The notes beneath the pieces are model-generated. The model was given only the letters and a program-made list of their open reading frames with translations, was not told the DNA's origin and did no database searches. The position numbers were made by a program, and so were the translations under genes. From NCBI RefSeq assembly GCF_019704555.1, contig NZ_AP024745.1:11831501-11895500 (forward strand): a stretch of DNA of 64,000 bases, written 5' to 3'. Of the stretch, positions 9,328 to 19,600 are shown one piece after another. Origin of the DNA: Actinoplanes sp. L3-i22 (GTDB taxonomy: Bacteria > Actinomycetota > Actinomycetes > Mycobacteriales > Micromonosporaceae). The first letter of the stretch is position 1; each line of letters begins with the position of its first letter.

Positions 9328-10074
9328 CTACCCATGATCATCAACCGTTTCGGCCTTTGTGTACTCGTCCTTCGTGTAGAGCACCTCGCGCGCCTGCTCC
9401 GCGGACCGGAAGATCGCCTCGCTGACGAAGTCGAGGAAGCGGGCGATGTTCATCAGCCGGACGGCGGCCGGGCTGTCCGGGCCGAGGACACTGCCGCCCT
9501 GCCGGGCGATCTCGGCGAGCCGCACGTTGGCCTGCGCGCTGGCGATCGTCGACTGGTACCACAGCTCGTTGTCCACCGAGTACCGCTCGCGGCGGCGGTC
9601 GTCGCGCACCCGGCGGACCAGCTCCTGACTCTCCAGGAACGCGATCGACTTGGAGATCGTCGCCGGGCTGACCTCGAGGCGCTGGACCAGGTCGGCCGCG
9701 GTGAGGCTGCCGCCGTCACTGATGTAGAGGCAGGCCAGCACCCGCGACATCATCTTGGCCAGGCCGGACTGGATGAAGATCTCGGTCAGCGTCTCCTCGT
9801 ACGCCCGGACCGCCGCGGCGTCGCGCCCGTCCGGCTGGGCCGGCGCCTCGGCGCTGCGGGCGGTGGTCGCCCGGCGCTGCCGGGAGCGCCGCTCGGTGGC
9901 GTGGTGGGCCAGCTCGGCGCGGTAGCCGCCGGGGCCACCGTTGCGCATCACCTCGCGGGTGACCGTCGACGTCGGACGGTCGAGCTGCCGCGCGATCTCC
10001 GCGTAGGCCAGGCCGTCGGCCAGCCCTGACGCGATCTGCTGGCGCTCCTGCTGGCTGAGCCTGCCTCCCGGCAT
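9328..10074 (-). CDS. GbsR/MarR-like transcriptional regulator with an extra N-terminal HTH
   Basis: 248 residues; ATG chosen for GAGGGAG at 6-bp spacing. The frame is open further upstream, but that part is not protein-like. Residues ~5-45 form an IS30-type/HTH_38 helix-turn-helix (LSQQERQQIASGLADGLAYAE, IARQLDRPTSTVTREV). Residues ~85-200 form a MarR/GbsR winged helix (MSRVLACLYISDGGSLTAADL, VSPATISKSIAFLESQELV, and a basic RRRERY wing). It is divergent from the DUF4097-DrrAB operon, whose promoter carries several TTGCAAC-like motifs, so it probably represses that operon and perhaps itself. The two-HTH design suggests one domain may contact the repeats and the other modulates binding; this is inference. 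Confidence 0.85.
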   Translation of the reverse strand: MPGGRLSQQERQQIASGLADGLAYAEIARQLDRPTSTVTREVMRNGGPGGYRAELAHHATERRSRQRRATTARSAEAPAQPDGRDAAAVRAYEETLTEIFIQSGLAKMMSRVLACLYISDGGSLTAADLVQRLEVSPATISKSIAFLESQELVRRVRDDRRRERYSVDNELWYQSTIASAQANVRLAEIARQGGSVLGPDSPAAVRLMNIARFLDFVSEAIFRSAEQAREVLYTKDEYTKAETVDDHG

Positions 10075-10131
10075 CGCGATCTCCCTCGTCCGTGTCTCCC
10101 TGGCGCCGCCAGCATAGCGTTCACTCTCATG

Positions 10132-10264
10132 CCATTGCAACGAATAGACGGGCGCTGTTGCATTAGCTTCAGGACCATTGCAACGATTTCTCTGCTCTGA
10201 GCTGCGGTTATGAGTTTTACGTGCAACAAGCTCGTTGCCTGGATAGCGAACGCAACGTAGCGTT
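10132..10264. promoter_or_regulatory. Cluster of putative operator repeats between divergent regulator and ABC operon
   Basis: Two exact copies of CCATTGCAACGA lie at 10132-10143 and 10175-10186, 43 bp apart (about four helical turns). A GCAAC-N6-GTTGC inverted repeat spans 10223-10238, and AACGC-N6-GCGTT spans 10249-10264. The last two overlap the predicted -35 and -10 of the operon. They are likely binding sites of the adjacent GbsR/MarR-like regulator. Confidence 0.6.
10235..10263 (+). promoter_or_regulatory. Predicted promoter of the DUF4097-drrAB operon
   Basis: A -35-like TTGCCT (10235-10240) and a -10-like TAGCGT (10258-10263) are separated by 17 bp, 37 bp before the GTG start. Both elements are embedded in inverted repeats, consistent with repression by occlusion. 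Confidence 0.45.
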
Positions 10265-10300
10265 TCCCTCATCGGAAACAACGCATCGAAGGAGCACACA

Positions 10301-10963
10301 GTGCACAAGTTCGAGACCACCGCCCCGATCGCCGCCGTCCTCGAGATCGCCGCCGGCCGCATCCAGGTCCTCGCCGCCGACCGGTCCGACACCGTGGTCG
10401 AGGTCCGGCCGGCCGACGCCTCGAAGAGCCGCGACGTCAAGGCGGCCGAGGAGACCCGGGTCGCCTTCACCGACGGGGTCCTGCGGGTCGAGGGCACCAC
10501 CACGAACCGGATCTTCGGCAGCTCCGGCTACGTCGAGGTGACCGTCCAGCTGCCGGCCGGCTCGCGGATCGAGGCCAAGGCGGCCGCCGCGGACCTGCGC
10601 GGTGTCGGCCGGCTCGGCGACGTGACCTTCGAGGCCGCGCAGGGCGAGATCAAGCTCGACGAGGCGGCCGGCGTCCGCTCCACCACCGCCGCCGGCGACG
10701 TGGTGATCGGCCGCCTCACCGGCCCGGCCGCGATCACCACCAGCAAGGGCGACATCCGGATCGCCGAGGCGTCCCGCGGCGAGGTGGTGCTGAGCACCCA
10801 GGCCGGCTCGATCTCGATCGGCGCCGCCACCGGGGTCTCCGCGGCGCTCGATGCCCGCACCGGCTACGGCCAGATCAGCAACAGCCTGAAGAACGACGGC
10901 TCGATCGCGCTCGACATCCACGCCACCACCTCGTACGGCGACATCGCCGCCACGAGCAACTGA
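10301..10963 (+). CDS. DUF4097-family beta-helix-like protein
   Basis: 220 residues; GTG start preceded by GAAGGAG. The whole chain is repeated short beta-strands with alternating hydrophobic residues and GD/GxI turns (VTFEAAQGEIKL, STTAAGDVVIGRL, TTSKGDIRIAEA, STQAGSISIGAAT), typical of DUF4097 putative adhesin-like proteins. There is no signal peptide or membrane helix, so it appears cytoplasmic. In actinobacteria such genes are often the first gene of a DrrAB-type exporter operon behind a divergent MarR/PadR regulator, as here; their biochemical role is not established. Confidence 0.85.
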   Translation: MHKFETTAPIAAVLEIAAGRIQVLAADRSDTVVEVRPADASKSRDVKAAEETRVAFTDGVLRVEGTTTNRIFGSSGYVEVTVQLPAGSRIEAKAAAADLRGVGRLGDVTFEAAQGEIKLDEAAGVRSTTAAGDVVIGRLTGPAAITTSKGDIRIAEASRGEVVLSTQAGSISIGAATGVSAALDARTGYGQISNSLKNDGSIALDIHATTSYGDIAATSN

Positions 10964-10991
10964 CCAGCACACGACTGAGGAGACCCCGGAC

Positions 10992-11936
10992 ATGACGAAT
11001 TCGGCCATCGCGGCGAGCGGGCTGCGCAAGTCGTACGGCGACAAGGTGGTGCTCGACGGGGTCGACATCGCCGTACCGGAAGGAACAATCTTCGCTCTTC
11101 TGGGTCCGAACGGCGCCGGCAAGACCACCGCCGTGAAGATCCTCTCCACGCTCCTCTCCGCGGGTCCCGCCTCCGGCGAGATCCGGGTCGGCGGTCACGA
11201 CCTGGCCGCCGACCCGCAGGCGGTGCGCGCCGCGATCGGCGTCACCGGACAGTTCTCCGCGGTCGACGGCCTGATCACCGGCGAGGAGAACATGCTGCTG
11301 ATGGCGGACCTGCACCACCTGTCCCGGGCCGAGGGCCGCCGGATCACCGCCGAACTGCTGGAGCGCTTCGACCTGGTGGAGGCGGCGCGGAAACCGGCCT
11401 CCACCTACTCCGGCGGCATGAAACGCCGCCTCGACATCGCGATGACCCTGGTCGGCCGGCCGCGGATCATCTTCCTCGACGAGCCGACCACCGGCCTCGA
11501 CCCGCGCAGCCGGCACAACATGTGGCAGATCATCCGCGAGCTGGTCGCGAGCGGCGTCACCGTCTTCCTCACCACGCAGTACCTGGAGGAGGCCGACGAG
11601 CTCGCCGACCGGATCGCGGTGCTCAACGACGGGAAGATCGTCGCCGAGGGCACCGCCGGCGAGCTCAAGCGACTCATCCCGGGCGGCCACGTCCGGCTCC
11701 GCTTCACCGACCCGGAGGCGTACCAGGCGGCCGCCGCCGCGCTCCCGGACGCCGCCCGCGACGAGGAGTCGCTGTCCCTGCAGATCCTCAGCGACGGCAG
11801 CCAGCGCGACCTGCGCTCGGTCCTGGACCGGCTGGACTCGGCCGGCGTCGAGGCCGACGAGCTGACCGTGCACACCCCCGACCTCGACGACGTGTTCTTC
11901 GCCCTGACCGCCAAGCTTGAGGAGACTGTCCGATGA
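10992..11936 (+). CDS. ABC transporter ATP-binding protein, DrrA-like drug/lipid exporter family
   Basis: 314 residues; ATG preceded by GAGGAG. All nucleotide-binding motifs are intact: Walker A GPNGAGKTTAVK (about residues 35-47), the signature YSGGMKRRLDIAM (~140), Walker B IIFLDEPTTGLDPRSR (~160) and the switch His in FLTTQYLEEADEL (the His is replaced by Gln in TTQ, which is normal for the DrrA group). The C-terminal ~80 residues form the DrrA-specific extension. It energises the permease encoded next, which overlaps its stop codon. Likely substrate: an amphipathic antibiotic or lipid; not predictable from the sequence. Confidence 0.93.
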   Translation: MTNSAIAASGLRKSYGDKVVLDGVDIAVPEGTIFALLGPNGAGKTTAVKILSTLLSAGPASGEIRVGGHDLAADPQAVRAAIGVTGQFSAVDGLITGEENMLLMADLHHLSRAEGRRITAELLERFDLVEAARKPASTYSGGMKRRLDIAMTLVGRPRIIFLDEPTTGLDPRSRHNMWQIIRELVASGVTVFLTTQYLEEADELADRIAVLNDGKIVAEGTAGELKRLIPGGHVRLRFTDPEAYQAAAAALPDAARDEESLSLQILSDGSQRDLRSVLDRLDSAGVEADELTVHTPDLDDVFFALTAKLEETVR

Positions 11937-12715
11937 GCACCCTGTCCCTGGCCGTCCGCGACTCGTCGACGATGCTGCGCCGCAACCTGCTGCACGCCCG
12001 GCGCTACCCGTCGCTCACGCTGAACCTGCTGCTCACCCCGATCATGTTGCTGCTGCTCTTCGTCTACATATTCGGCGACACCCTGGGCGCGGGGCTCGGC
12101 GGCGGGCGGGCCGAGTACATCGCGTACCTGGTGCCCGGCCTGCTGCTGATGACCATCGGCAGCACGGTGATCGGCACCGCGGTCTCGGTCTCCACCGACA
12201 TGACCGAGGGGATCATCGCCCGCTTCCGCACGATGGCCATCCACCGCGGATCAGTGCTGGTCGGGCACGTGATCGGCAGCGTCCTGCAGTCCGTGGCCAG
12301 CGTGGTGCTGGTCGGCCTGGTCGGCGTCGCCATCGGCTTCCGGTCGACGGACGCGACGGTGCTGGACTGGCTGGCCGCGTTCGGGCTGCTGGTGCTCTTC
12401 GCCCTGGCGCTCACCTGGATCGCGGTCGGCATGGGCCTGATCAGCCCGAGCGCCGAGGCGGCCAGCAACAACGCGATGCCGCTGATCCTGCTGCCGCTGC
12501 TGTCCAGCGCGTTCGTCCCGATCGACAAGATGCCCGGCTGGTTCCAGCCGATCGCCGAGTATCAGCCGTTCACCCCGGCCATCGAGACCCTGCGCGGCCT
12601 GCTCCTGGGCACCCCGATCGGGCACAACGGCTGGCTGGCCGTGGCCTGGTGCGTCGGCCTCGCGATCCTCGGCTACTTCTGGTCCACCGCCAAGTTCAAC
12701 AACGATCCGCACTGA
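11933..12715 (+). CDS. ABC-2 type permease, DrrB-like
   Basis: 260 residues; the ATG overlaps the ATPase stop (ATGA), so translation is coupled. Six membrane helices can be traced (LTLNLLLTPIMLLLLFVYIF; YLVPGLLLMTIG; VASVVLVGLVGVAIGF; AFGLLVLFALALTWIAVG; LILLPLLSSAFVPI; WLAVAWCVGLAILGYFW). The ABC-2 signature region around MPGWFQPIAEYQPFTPAIET matches the DrrB family. It forms the membrane half of the exporter with the preceding ATPase. The operon ends at a strong terminator immediately downstream. Confidence 0.93.
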   Translation: MSTLSLAVRDSSTMLRRNLLHARRYPSLTLNLLLTPIMLLLLFVYIFGDTLGAGLGGGRAEYIAYLVPGLLLMTIGSTVIGTAVSVSTDMTEGIIARFRTMAIHRGSVLVGHVIGSVLQSVASVVLVGLVGVAIGFRSTDATVLDWLAAFGLLVLFALALTWIAVGMGLISPSAEAASNNAMPLILLPLLSSAFVPIDKMPGWFQPIAEYQPFTPAIETLRGLLLGTPIGHNGWLAVAWCVGLAILGYFWSTAKFNNDPH

Positions 12716-12722
12716 CAAGATC

Positions 12723-12769
12723 AAGACCAAGGGCCTGACCATCGCGTACGCGGTCAGGCCCTTGGTCTT
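12723..12769. terminator. Bidirectional intrinsic terminator
   Basis: A perfect 18-bp stem (AAGACCAAGGGCCTGACC and its complement) with an 11-base loop is followed by T-rich sequence. It lies between the DrrB-like gene and a convergent secreted-protein gene. Confidence 0.85.
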
Positions 12770-12777
12770 TTGACGAA

Positions 12778-14799
12778 TTACCTGGTGAAGGTGAAGTACC
12801 GGTACGAGCCGTAGGCGGTGACGTTCGCCGTGTCCCCCGAGCTCCGGGCGAGGTAGGCGGCCCGGACCCGATAGCGCACCCCGGTCGTGTGGGTGCCGGT
12901 CAGCGTCCGCACCGATTTCCCGGCCGAGGTCAGCCCGTAGTAGGCGCCGCTCGCCTTGACCCACTTGCCGCCCTTGTACACATCCACCTGGAAGTACTGC
13001 TTCCGGCCCGGGTACGGGTTGAGCACCGTGGTGAACACCGGGTTCGTCGTCTTCCGGAAGTAGTAGTACGACGTCGAGCCGATCTTCCCGATCTTGTACT
13101 GCTTGGCGACCGTGGTCGCGACGCTCGCCCGCACGCTGACCGCCGAGGTCACGGTCTTCGCCGGAGTGAAGTCGTCACCGGCGAAGACCGCGGTGATCGT
13201 CGTGTTGCGGGTCAGCTTGAGGCTCGCGGTCTTGCTGCCGGTGCCGTCGACATTACCCGCCGCGATCCGTCGATTCGGCTGGTCGCTGCCGGCCGGGTCG
13301 GCGAAGATCTGAACCTCCCGGCCGCGGTAGGTGGCGCCGAGCTTGGCCGTGAACGTGACGGTCGCGCCGTTCGCCCAGACGGTGCCGTTGCGGTCGAGGG
13401 TGAGCGTGGTGGGCCGGGTCGTGCCGGCATCCACCCCATTGGTGTCCGACGCGGCGGCGTACACGTCGTCGCCGGGGAAGCTGATCACGTAGGTGACCCG
13501 GCCGGCGACCGTCTGCACGTCCTGGAACTCGAAGCTGCCGGACGCGGGGACCGTCTCCGGCCCGACCCGCCGGCCGCCGGGCGTCGCGGGATCGGTGCGG
13601 GTGATCACCAGCGGCAGACCGGCCACCGCGGGTGTCACGGAGCCGGAAACGGTGTAGGCCTGGCCGACCTCGACCGTGGCCGGCGGCCAGATCCCGACGC
13701 TCACCGGCTTCCTGATCGGGTCGTTCAGCACCTGCAACGACAGGATCGGGTCGGGGTGCGACGCCATGCTGGAGGACTTGATCGCCACCGCGAACAGCCG
13801 CTTCCCACCGGGCTCCCAGGCCGCGACCGGGGCGGGCGCGGTGAGGCTGAGCGAGATCGGGTTGCCGTCGGCGTCGAGCGCCTGCCCCAGGTCGAGCTGC
13901 TTGGTCGGGGCGGCTGTCCCGGGCGTGTAGACCGCGATCGCGTTCTGGTAGCCGTGCGAGGAGCCGGCCGGGACCGCGACCGTGCCGTCGTCGCGCACCG
14001 CGGGCCGGCCCGGGAAGGTGTCCGTGGCCTGGTAGCTCTCGACCGTGGACAGATCGGTCGTGGAAAGCGCGGCGACGGTGTTCTGCGGCCCGGTCACGAT
14101 CAACCGGCTGCCGTCCGGGCTGAAGGCGAGGCCCGCACCGTTGTGGACAGCGCGGTGCGCGATCAGGATCGGCGGATCGGCGGAGACATCGAGCAGGGCC
14201 GCCGTGCTGGCCGACGATCCCGGCTCCATGGTGGCGACGAGGTCGGGATTGCTCGGCGAGGTGACGATCATGGGCGGGTAGTCCCATAGATCAAAGATGT
14301 CCGGGAACGGTCCGTCGGCGTTGGGGATGTCCGAACGGTGGACGACCACCGGCTCGGGGCCGGAGAGGTCGATCGAGCCGAGACCCTGCCGGCCTTCCCC
14401 GAACCAGATCTTGCCGGCCGCCGCGCCGAGCGTCTTCGGCGTGCCGCCGGTGTCGTAGGTCGCCGCCTTCGCCGACGTCGCCGGGTTGAACGCGACGATC
14501 GTGCCGGCCTCCGGCACCGCGGCGTACAGCCGGTCGGTGAGCAGCAGGTCACGGACGCCGGGCAGGCCGTCGGTGGTGGCCAGCACCTTGCCCGCGTAGT
14601 CGGTGGTGATCACCCGGCCGCCGGTCGGATCGCTCAGGAAGATCCGCTGGTGGGCACCGTCGACGACCAGGTCGCCGACCGAGGTGCTGGGAAGCAGGGT
14701 CGCCGAGTCGGCCGCGGCCGGCCCGGTGGAGAGTTGCAGGGCCACCGCGGTGGTACCGGTCATCACGGCCACGGCGACGGCCGCACGAGTCACATGCAC
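12778..14799 (-). CDS. Secreted beta-propeller plus Ig-like domain protein
   Basis: 673 residues from GTG 14799 (GTG 14793 possible). A signal peptide (RAAVAVAVMTGTTAVALQL, cut near PAAADS) is followed by a ~320-residue propeller-like region with repeated strands (VDGAHQRIFLSDPTGGRVIT, LAFSPDGSRLIVTG, AAWEPGGKRLFAVAI). Two to three Ig-like modules follow (~370-560: TVEVGQAYTVSGSVTPAVAG; TVWANGATVTFTAKL; TTITAVFAGDDFTPAKT), then a Tyr/Lys-rich C-terminal region (KQYFQVDVYKGGKWVK) ending in FTFTR. No catalytic residues are recognisable. Probable secreted binding or scaffold protein, of the same general class as the secreted proteins at 4372-9258 and 24186-25370. Confidence 0.75.
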   Translation of the reverse strand: MHVTRAAVAVAVMTGTTAVALQLSTGPAAADSATLLPSTSVGDLVVDGAHQRIFLSDPTGGRVITTDYAGKVLATTDGLPGVRDLLLTDRLYAAVPEAGTIVAFNPATSAKAATYDTGGTPKTLGAAAGKIWFGEGRQGLGSIDLSGPEPVVVHRSDIPNADGPFPDIFDLWDYPPMIVTSPSNPDLVATMEPGSSASTAALLDVSADPPILIAHRAVHNGAGLAFSPDGSRLIVTGPQNTVAALSTTDLSTVESYQATDTFPGRPAVRDDGTVAVPAGSSHGYQNAIAVYTPGTAAPTKQLDLGQALDADGNPISLSLTAPAPVAAWEPGGKRLFAVAIKSSSMASHPDPILSLQVLNDPIRKPVSVGIWPPATVEVGQAYTVSGSVTPAVAGLPLVITRTDPATPGGRRVGPETVPASGSFEFQDVQTVAGRVTYVISFPGDDVYAAASDTNGVDAGTTRPTTLTLDRNGTVWANGATVTFTAKLGATYRGREVQIFADPAGSDQPNRRIAAGNVDGTGSKTASLKLTRNTTITAVFAGDDFTPAKTVTSAVSVRASVATTVAKQYKIGKIGSTSYYYFRKTTNPVFTTVLNPYPGRKQYFQVDVYKGGKWVKASGAYYGLTSAGKSVRTLTGTHTTGVRYRVRAAYLARSSGDTANVTAYGSYRYFTFTR

Positions 14800-14886
14800 C
14801 CGCCGAGAGTAGACGATCTTCGACGTGACGCCCGCGACGAAGGGTCGCGGGCGTCTCGTCGTACGGGAAAAGCGGATTTTGATCTT

Positions 14887-16491
14887 TTAGTTGGTGGACG
14901 GCTCGCCGGGGACGTTGAAGAGGGGGAGCCACGGGTCGTCCGCGTCAGTGGGGAATTCCGTCGACGGGGCCTCGCCCTTGGTGTTCCACCGCGCCTCGTA
15001 GGGCAGGTCGTTGTAGAGCACCCGGCCGCCCCGCTTGTACGTGCTGTCCGGCGTCCACTGCTTGGTGACGTCCTTGACCAGCGGAACCGGCGTGGGCGCC
15101 TTGTCGACCGGGTTGACCGGGCCGATCACCGACCACGCGGTCTGGGTGCCGGCCGGCGGCGCCGCGGACGGGTCGTTGCCGGAGTTGGCCCACTTGGCCT
15201 CGTAGACGACGCCGTGCCAGACGACCTTGTAGCCGGTGACGTAGAGCGCGGTGAGCCGCCAGATCGGGTACGGGCTGGTCTTCGGGTCGTCGACGGTGGC
15301 CGCCTGGTCCGGGATCTCGACCGAGTCCTGCTTGTCGCCGCTCGATCCCTTGCCGGGCAGCCCGGCGAAGACCTTGGAGAAGGCCAGCGACTCCTGGTCG
15401 ACGCCGCTGCACGTGTTGGAGTGCACGACGACGTTGGCGAAGGTGCCCTGGCAGGGCGCGTCCCGGTTGATCGACCACATGGAGACCCGGCCGAGGCCCC
15501 GGTCGATCGCGAAGTTCGCCAGGCCCTGGGCGTCGTCGACGGTGAAGCGCTCGGCGTCGACGTCGTTCTGGCCGATCATCGGGGTGGCGCCGATCCGCGA
15601 CCAGGCCTGCGGCGACGTCAGCTTCTGGCCGAGCTGCAGGTACAGGTCGGTGATCTGCTTGTGGGTGCCGTTCAGCGCGCTGGTGCTCAGCGCCAGCATG
15701 TCCGGGTGCTTGTCGCCGTTGTTGAAGTCCATCGTCATCACGTTGACGCCGCGCAGCGTGACACCGCCGTCGAGCATGCCGCGGACGACACCGACGCCGT
15801 CGGCGGTCAGCCCGTCCGGCGTGACCGGCAGGGTCAGCCACACGGCGAGCGGCTTGCCGGCGCCGGCCCGCTCCTTCTGGACCGCGGCGACGGCCTGCAC
15901 GCGGCGCTGCAGGGAGGCCTGGTCGGCGGTCGCGGTGCCCTCGATGTCGAGGTCGAGGGTGTTCACGTCGTACCGCTTGATCAGCTCGCGGTACGCGTCG
16001 GTGAGCCGGGTCTGGTCGGTACAGGCCACCGCGAGCTCTTTGTTGTTGAGCCCGCCCAGGCTGAGCGTGATGTCGCCGCCGGCCTGCCGCAACTGGTCGA
16101 TCCGGCGGTCGAGCTCGAGCGCCGAGGCCGCCTCGTCGAGCGTGTACGCGCCGCCCCAGCTCGGGGTGCAGGCGCTCTTCGGGTGGGCGACGACGAAGCC
16201 GAGCGCCACGGTGTTGGCCGGGTTCGCGGTCGGGTCCTGGAACTGGAACGTCGGCGTCAGCGTGACGTCCACGTAGGGCACCGCCCAGGACTTCGCGGTC
16301 GGGCCGGCGGTGTCCCGCAGGTGGATCACGCCCATCGTGCCGCCGGCGCCGATCAGGCCCAGCGCGAGGAACAGAACTCCCAGCCTCGTCCATGACAGCC
16401 GGCGGCGTGGCGGCGCCGGTTCCTGCCAGTCCGGGTCGGCGAGCGGATCGTAATCCGGCCGCGCGGCTACGGGGGTGGCACGGTCCGTCAT
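14887..16491 (-). CDS. Membrane-anchored GH18 chitinase-like protein with two C-terminal chitin-binding modules
   Basis: 534 residues; ATG with AAGGG upstream. Residues 1-33 are cytoplasmic and basic, ~35-56 are one membrane helix (LGVLFLALGLIGAGGTMGVI) without an obvious cleavage site, and the rest is outside the cell. The GH18 barrel runs from ~68 to 380: GGDITLSLGGLNNKE matches the SxGG motif and NTLDLDIEG matches the DxxDxDxE catalytic motif, with Glu as proton donor (first Asp replaced by Asn). MTMDF and WSINRD fit later barrel strands. Two ~45-residue CBM5/12-like modules follow (YKVVWHGVVYEAKWANSG; GGRVLYNDLPYEARWNTKG). It should hydrolyse or bind a beta-1,4-GlcNAc-type polymer. It is divergent from a GT2-EAL fusion, suggesting polymer synthesis and trimming. 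Confidence 0.88.
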   Translation of the reverse strand: MTDRATPVAARPDYDPLADPDWQEPAPPRRRLSWTRLGVLFLALGLIGAGGTMGVIHLRDTAGPTAKSWAVPYVDVTLTPTFQFQDPTANPANTVALGFVVAHPKSACTPSWGGAYTLDEAASALELDRRIDQLRQAGGDITLSLGGLNNKELAVACTDQTRLTDAYRELIKRYDVNTLDLDIEGTATADQASLQRRVQAVAAVQKERAGAGKPLAVWLTLPVTPDGLTADGVGVVRGMLDGGVTLRGVNVMTMDFNNGDKHPDMLALSTSALNGTHKQITDLYLQLGQKLTSPQAWSRIGATPMIGQNDVDAERFTVDDAQGLANFAIDRGLGRVSMWSINRDAPCQGTFANVVVHSNTCSGVDQESLAFSKVFAGLPGKGSSGDKQDSVEIPDQAATVDDPKTSPYPIWRLTALYVTGYKVVWHGVVYEAKWANSGNDPSAAPPAGTQTAWSVIGPVNPVDKAPTPVPLVKDVTKQWTPDSTYKRGGRVLYNDLPYEARWNTKGEAPSTEFPTDADDPWLPLFNVPGEPSTN

Positions 16492-16698
16492 GAAGGCCCT
16501 TTCGTGTTATCGAGTCGTCACACGCTGGCGCACCGGGCCGACTTTTGCGATCGGGCAAAGGGATGACGACCGGGGGGTCGCGGGCACAGTCGCTCCAATC
16601 CGGACAAACGAGCGCCAAATCGCGATCTTGCAACGACAATTCCGCCGGGTACTGCCTCGCGGTACCGACGCAAATCGCACCGAAAGGCCCAGACACGC

Positions 16699-19600
16699 AT
16701 GCCACGCAAACCGGCGGACCAGCGCAAGCGCGACGCTCAGCGCCAATGGGGGGCCGACCGGAGGACGGATCCTCATCCGATCGTCCCGCCTCCGGTCTCC
16801 GAAGGCAGGATCACCCGGGGCCGACTCGCCATCGTGGTGACCATCACGGTCTGGGCCTGCTACCTCGCCTACACGATCTTCCAGCAGTTCATCGAGGGGC
16901 ATGCCTACACTGCCCGGCTCGGTGCCGAGGCGATCGTGTACATGCTCGTCATCACCGGGCTGGCGGCGTCCGCGATCGCCTACCTGATCACCCGGATCGG
17001 CTACTTCTACCGCGGCCGTGGCCACCAGCGTGCGCCGCGGATCATGCTCGACGAGTTCATCGGCGGGAAGACCCCGAGTCTTACGGTTCTGGTCCCCTCG
17101 TATCAGGAGGACCTGCGGACCAACCGGAACACGCTGCTGTCGGCCGCCCTGCAGGAGTACCCCGGCCTGCGGGTGACGCTGCTGATCGACGACCCGCGGA
17201 CGCCGAAGACCCGGGAGGCGCGGGACATGCTCCTCGCCGCCCGCGCGCTGCCCGGCGAGATCGAGGCTGAGCTGAAGGTCCCGTTCCACCGGGTCTCGAA
17301 CGGCTTCGCGAGCTTCGACGAGCAGGTCCGCTTCCGCGGCGGCTACCTGGTGGTGCCGGACGACATGCGCCGGCTCGCCGACGAGTACCAGTTCTCCTCG
17401 GACTGGCTGTACGACCTCGGCGCCCGGCAGGAGATCGTCGACCACACCGACACGTTCTTCGTCGAGCACATCCTGCACCCGCTCGCCGCGGACCTCGGCC
17501 AGATCGCCGGCGCGCTGGTCAAGGGCGCCGAGGAGCAGGTCGCCCTGCCGATGGCGCGGATGAACCAGCTCTACCGGCGGCTGCTCGCGATCTTCGACGC
17601 GCAGGTCAGCAGCTTCGAGCGCAAGAAGTACGTGTCGCTGTCGCACGAGCCCAACAAGGCGATGAACCTGAACAGCTACGTCGGGCTGATGGGCGGCGCG
17701 TACCAGGAGATCAACACGCCGCTGGGCACCGCGCTGGTCACCGCCGGACCGAACCGGGCCCACCTGGTCGTCCCGGACCCGGACTACGTGCTGACCCTGG
17801 ACGCGGACAGCGTGCTGCTGCCCGAGTACGCGCTGCGCCTGGTCCACCTGATGGAGCAGGGCGCGTACGCGCAGACCGCCGTGTCGCAGACGCCGTACAG
17901 CGCGTACCCCGGCTCGGCGACCCGGGTCGAGCGGATCTCCGGCGCGACCACCGACATCCAGTACATCGTGCACCAGGGGATGACCCACTACGGCGCGACG
18001 TTCTGGGTGGGGGCCAACGCCGTACTGCGGAAAAAGGCTCTTGATCAGATCTGTGAGGTCTCCTACGAGGGCGACTGGGAGATCAAGCGCTACATCCAGG
18101 ACCGCACGGTCATCGAGGACACCGAGTCGACGATCGACCTCGGGGTCAACGGCTGGACGCTGCACAACTACCCGGAACGGCTCGCCTACAGCGCGACCCC
18201 GCCGGACTTCGGCTCGCTCGCCATCCAGCGTCAGCGCTGGGCCAACGGCGGTCTGCTGATCCTGTCCCGGCTGAAGGACCAGTTCCGGGCGAAGTCGAAG
18301 CGTGAGGACAAGAACCGCTTCGGCGAGTACTTCCTCCGGGTCAACTACATGGCCTCCATCTTCTGGAGCTCCGTGTGCCTGGTCGTGATGCTGGTCTACC
18401 CGTTCAACAACGACCTGCTCAACCCGATCCTGCTGCTGGTGTCGGTGCCGTACTTCTTCATGATGGCGGCCGACCTGAAGCACCTGGGTTACAAGCGCTC
18501 CGACATGCTGCGGATCTACGGCTTCAACCTGATCCTGCTGCCGGTCAACCTGTCCGGCAGCATCGCCTCGCTGCTGCAGCTGCTGACCGGTGAGAAGAGC
18601 TCGTTCAAGCGCACCCCGAAGGTCCGCGACCGCACCACCGCGGCCACCTCCTACCTGCTGCTGCCGCTGGCCCTGATCGCGCTCTGTATCTACACCGTGT
18701 GGCACGACATCCAGCTGCGGCAGTGGAACAACCTGGTCTTCGCCGGCCTGAACCTGCTGCTGTCGACGTACGCCATGATCGCGTTCGTCGGTCTCGGCAA
18801 CACCGTCGTCGACCTGGTCACGCACCTGCGCGACTGGCTGGTCCCCACGGTCAAGCCGAAGAAGGTCAAGAAGAAGAAGGCGGAGAAGAAGGTGGCCGGC
18901 GCCCCGGCGCCGAAGGCTCCCGCGGTCGGCGACTGGGCGACGGTGCTGCACTACCGCCAGGAGCACGGCCAGGCGGCCGGCCAGGTCACCGTGCGGCTGC
19001 AGCGCAACGACGCCGGCGCGTGGCAGACCGACCGGTCGAAGTCCTCGTCCACCCGCGCGCACCTGTTCGAGGAGTTCAGCTTCTTCACGGTGTTCCAGCC
19101 GATCATCAACATGATCAACGGGCACGTCGTCGGGTACGAGGCGCTCACCCGCTTCGCCGACGGCAGCAACCCGCGCGAGGGTCTCGAGGCGGCCGCCCAG
19201 CGCGGCGTGCACATCGCCCTGGACGCCGCGCTGCTGCAGGCCGCGATCGCCTCCGCGAACTCGCTGCCGAACGGCACCTGGCTGGCCGTCAACGTCACCA
19301 CCGACCTGCTGCGCCGCCCGCACGAGCTGGCGCCGCTGCTCGCCGAGGCGAAGCGGCCGCTGGTGCTCGAGGTCGGCGACGCGGCCCCGGCGGACCTCGC
19401 GCAGCTCGGCGGCGTACGGATCGCCGTCGACGACCTGGGCGCGGGCTACGAGACGCTCGCCCACCTCGAGTCGCTGCGCCCGGCCTTCCTGAAGCTGGGC
19501 CTGGACACCATCGAGGGCCTGGAGAACGAGACCGCGCGCCAGGCCGCGATCCGGTCGCTCGTCGAGTTCGCCGAGCAGCACGGTTGCACGATCATCGCCG

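Noticed and set aside
4435..10029. Two very long plus-strand open frames (810 and 978 codons) antisense to the secreted protein genes
   Set aside because: Both are shadows of real genes on the minus strand, with Asp/Arg/Gly-rich low-complexity translations and no ribosome site.
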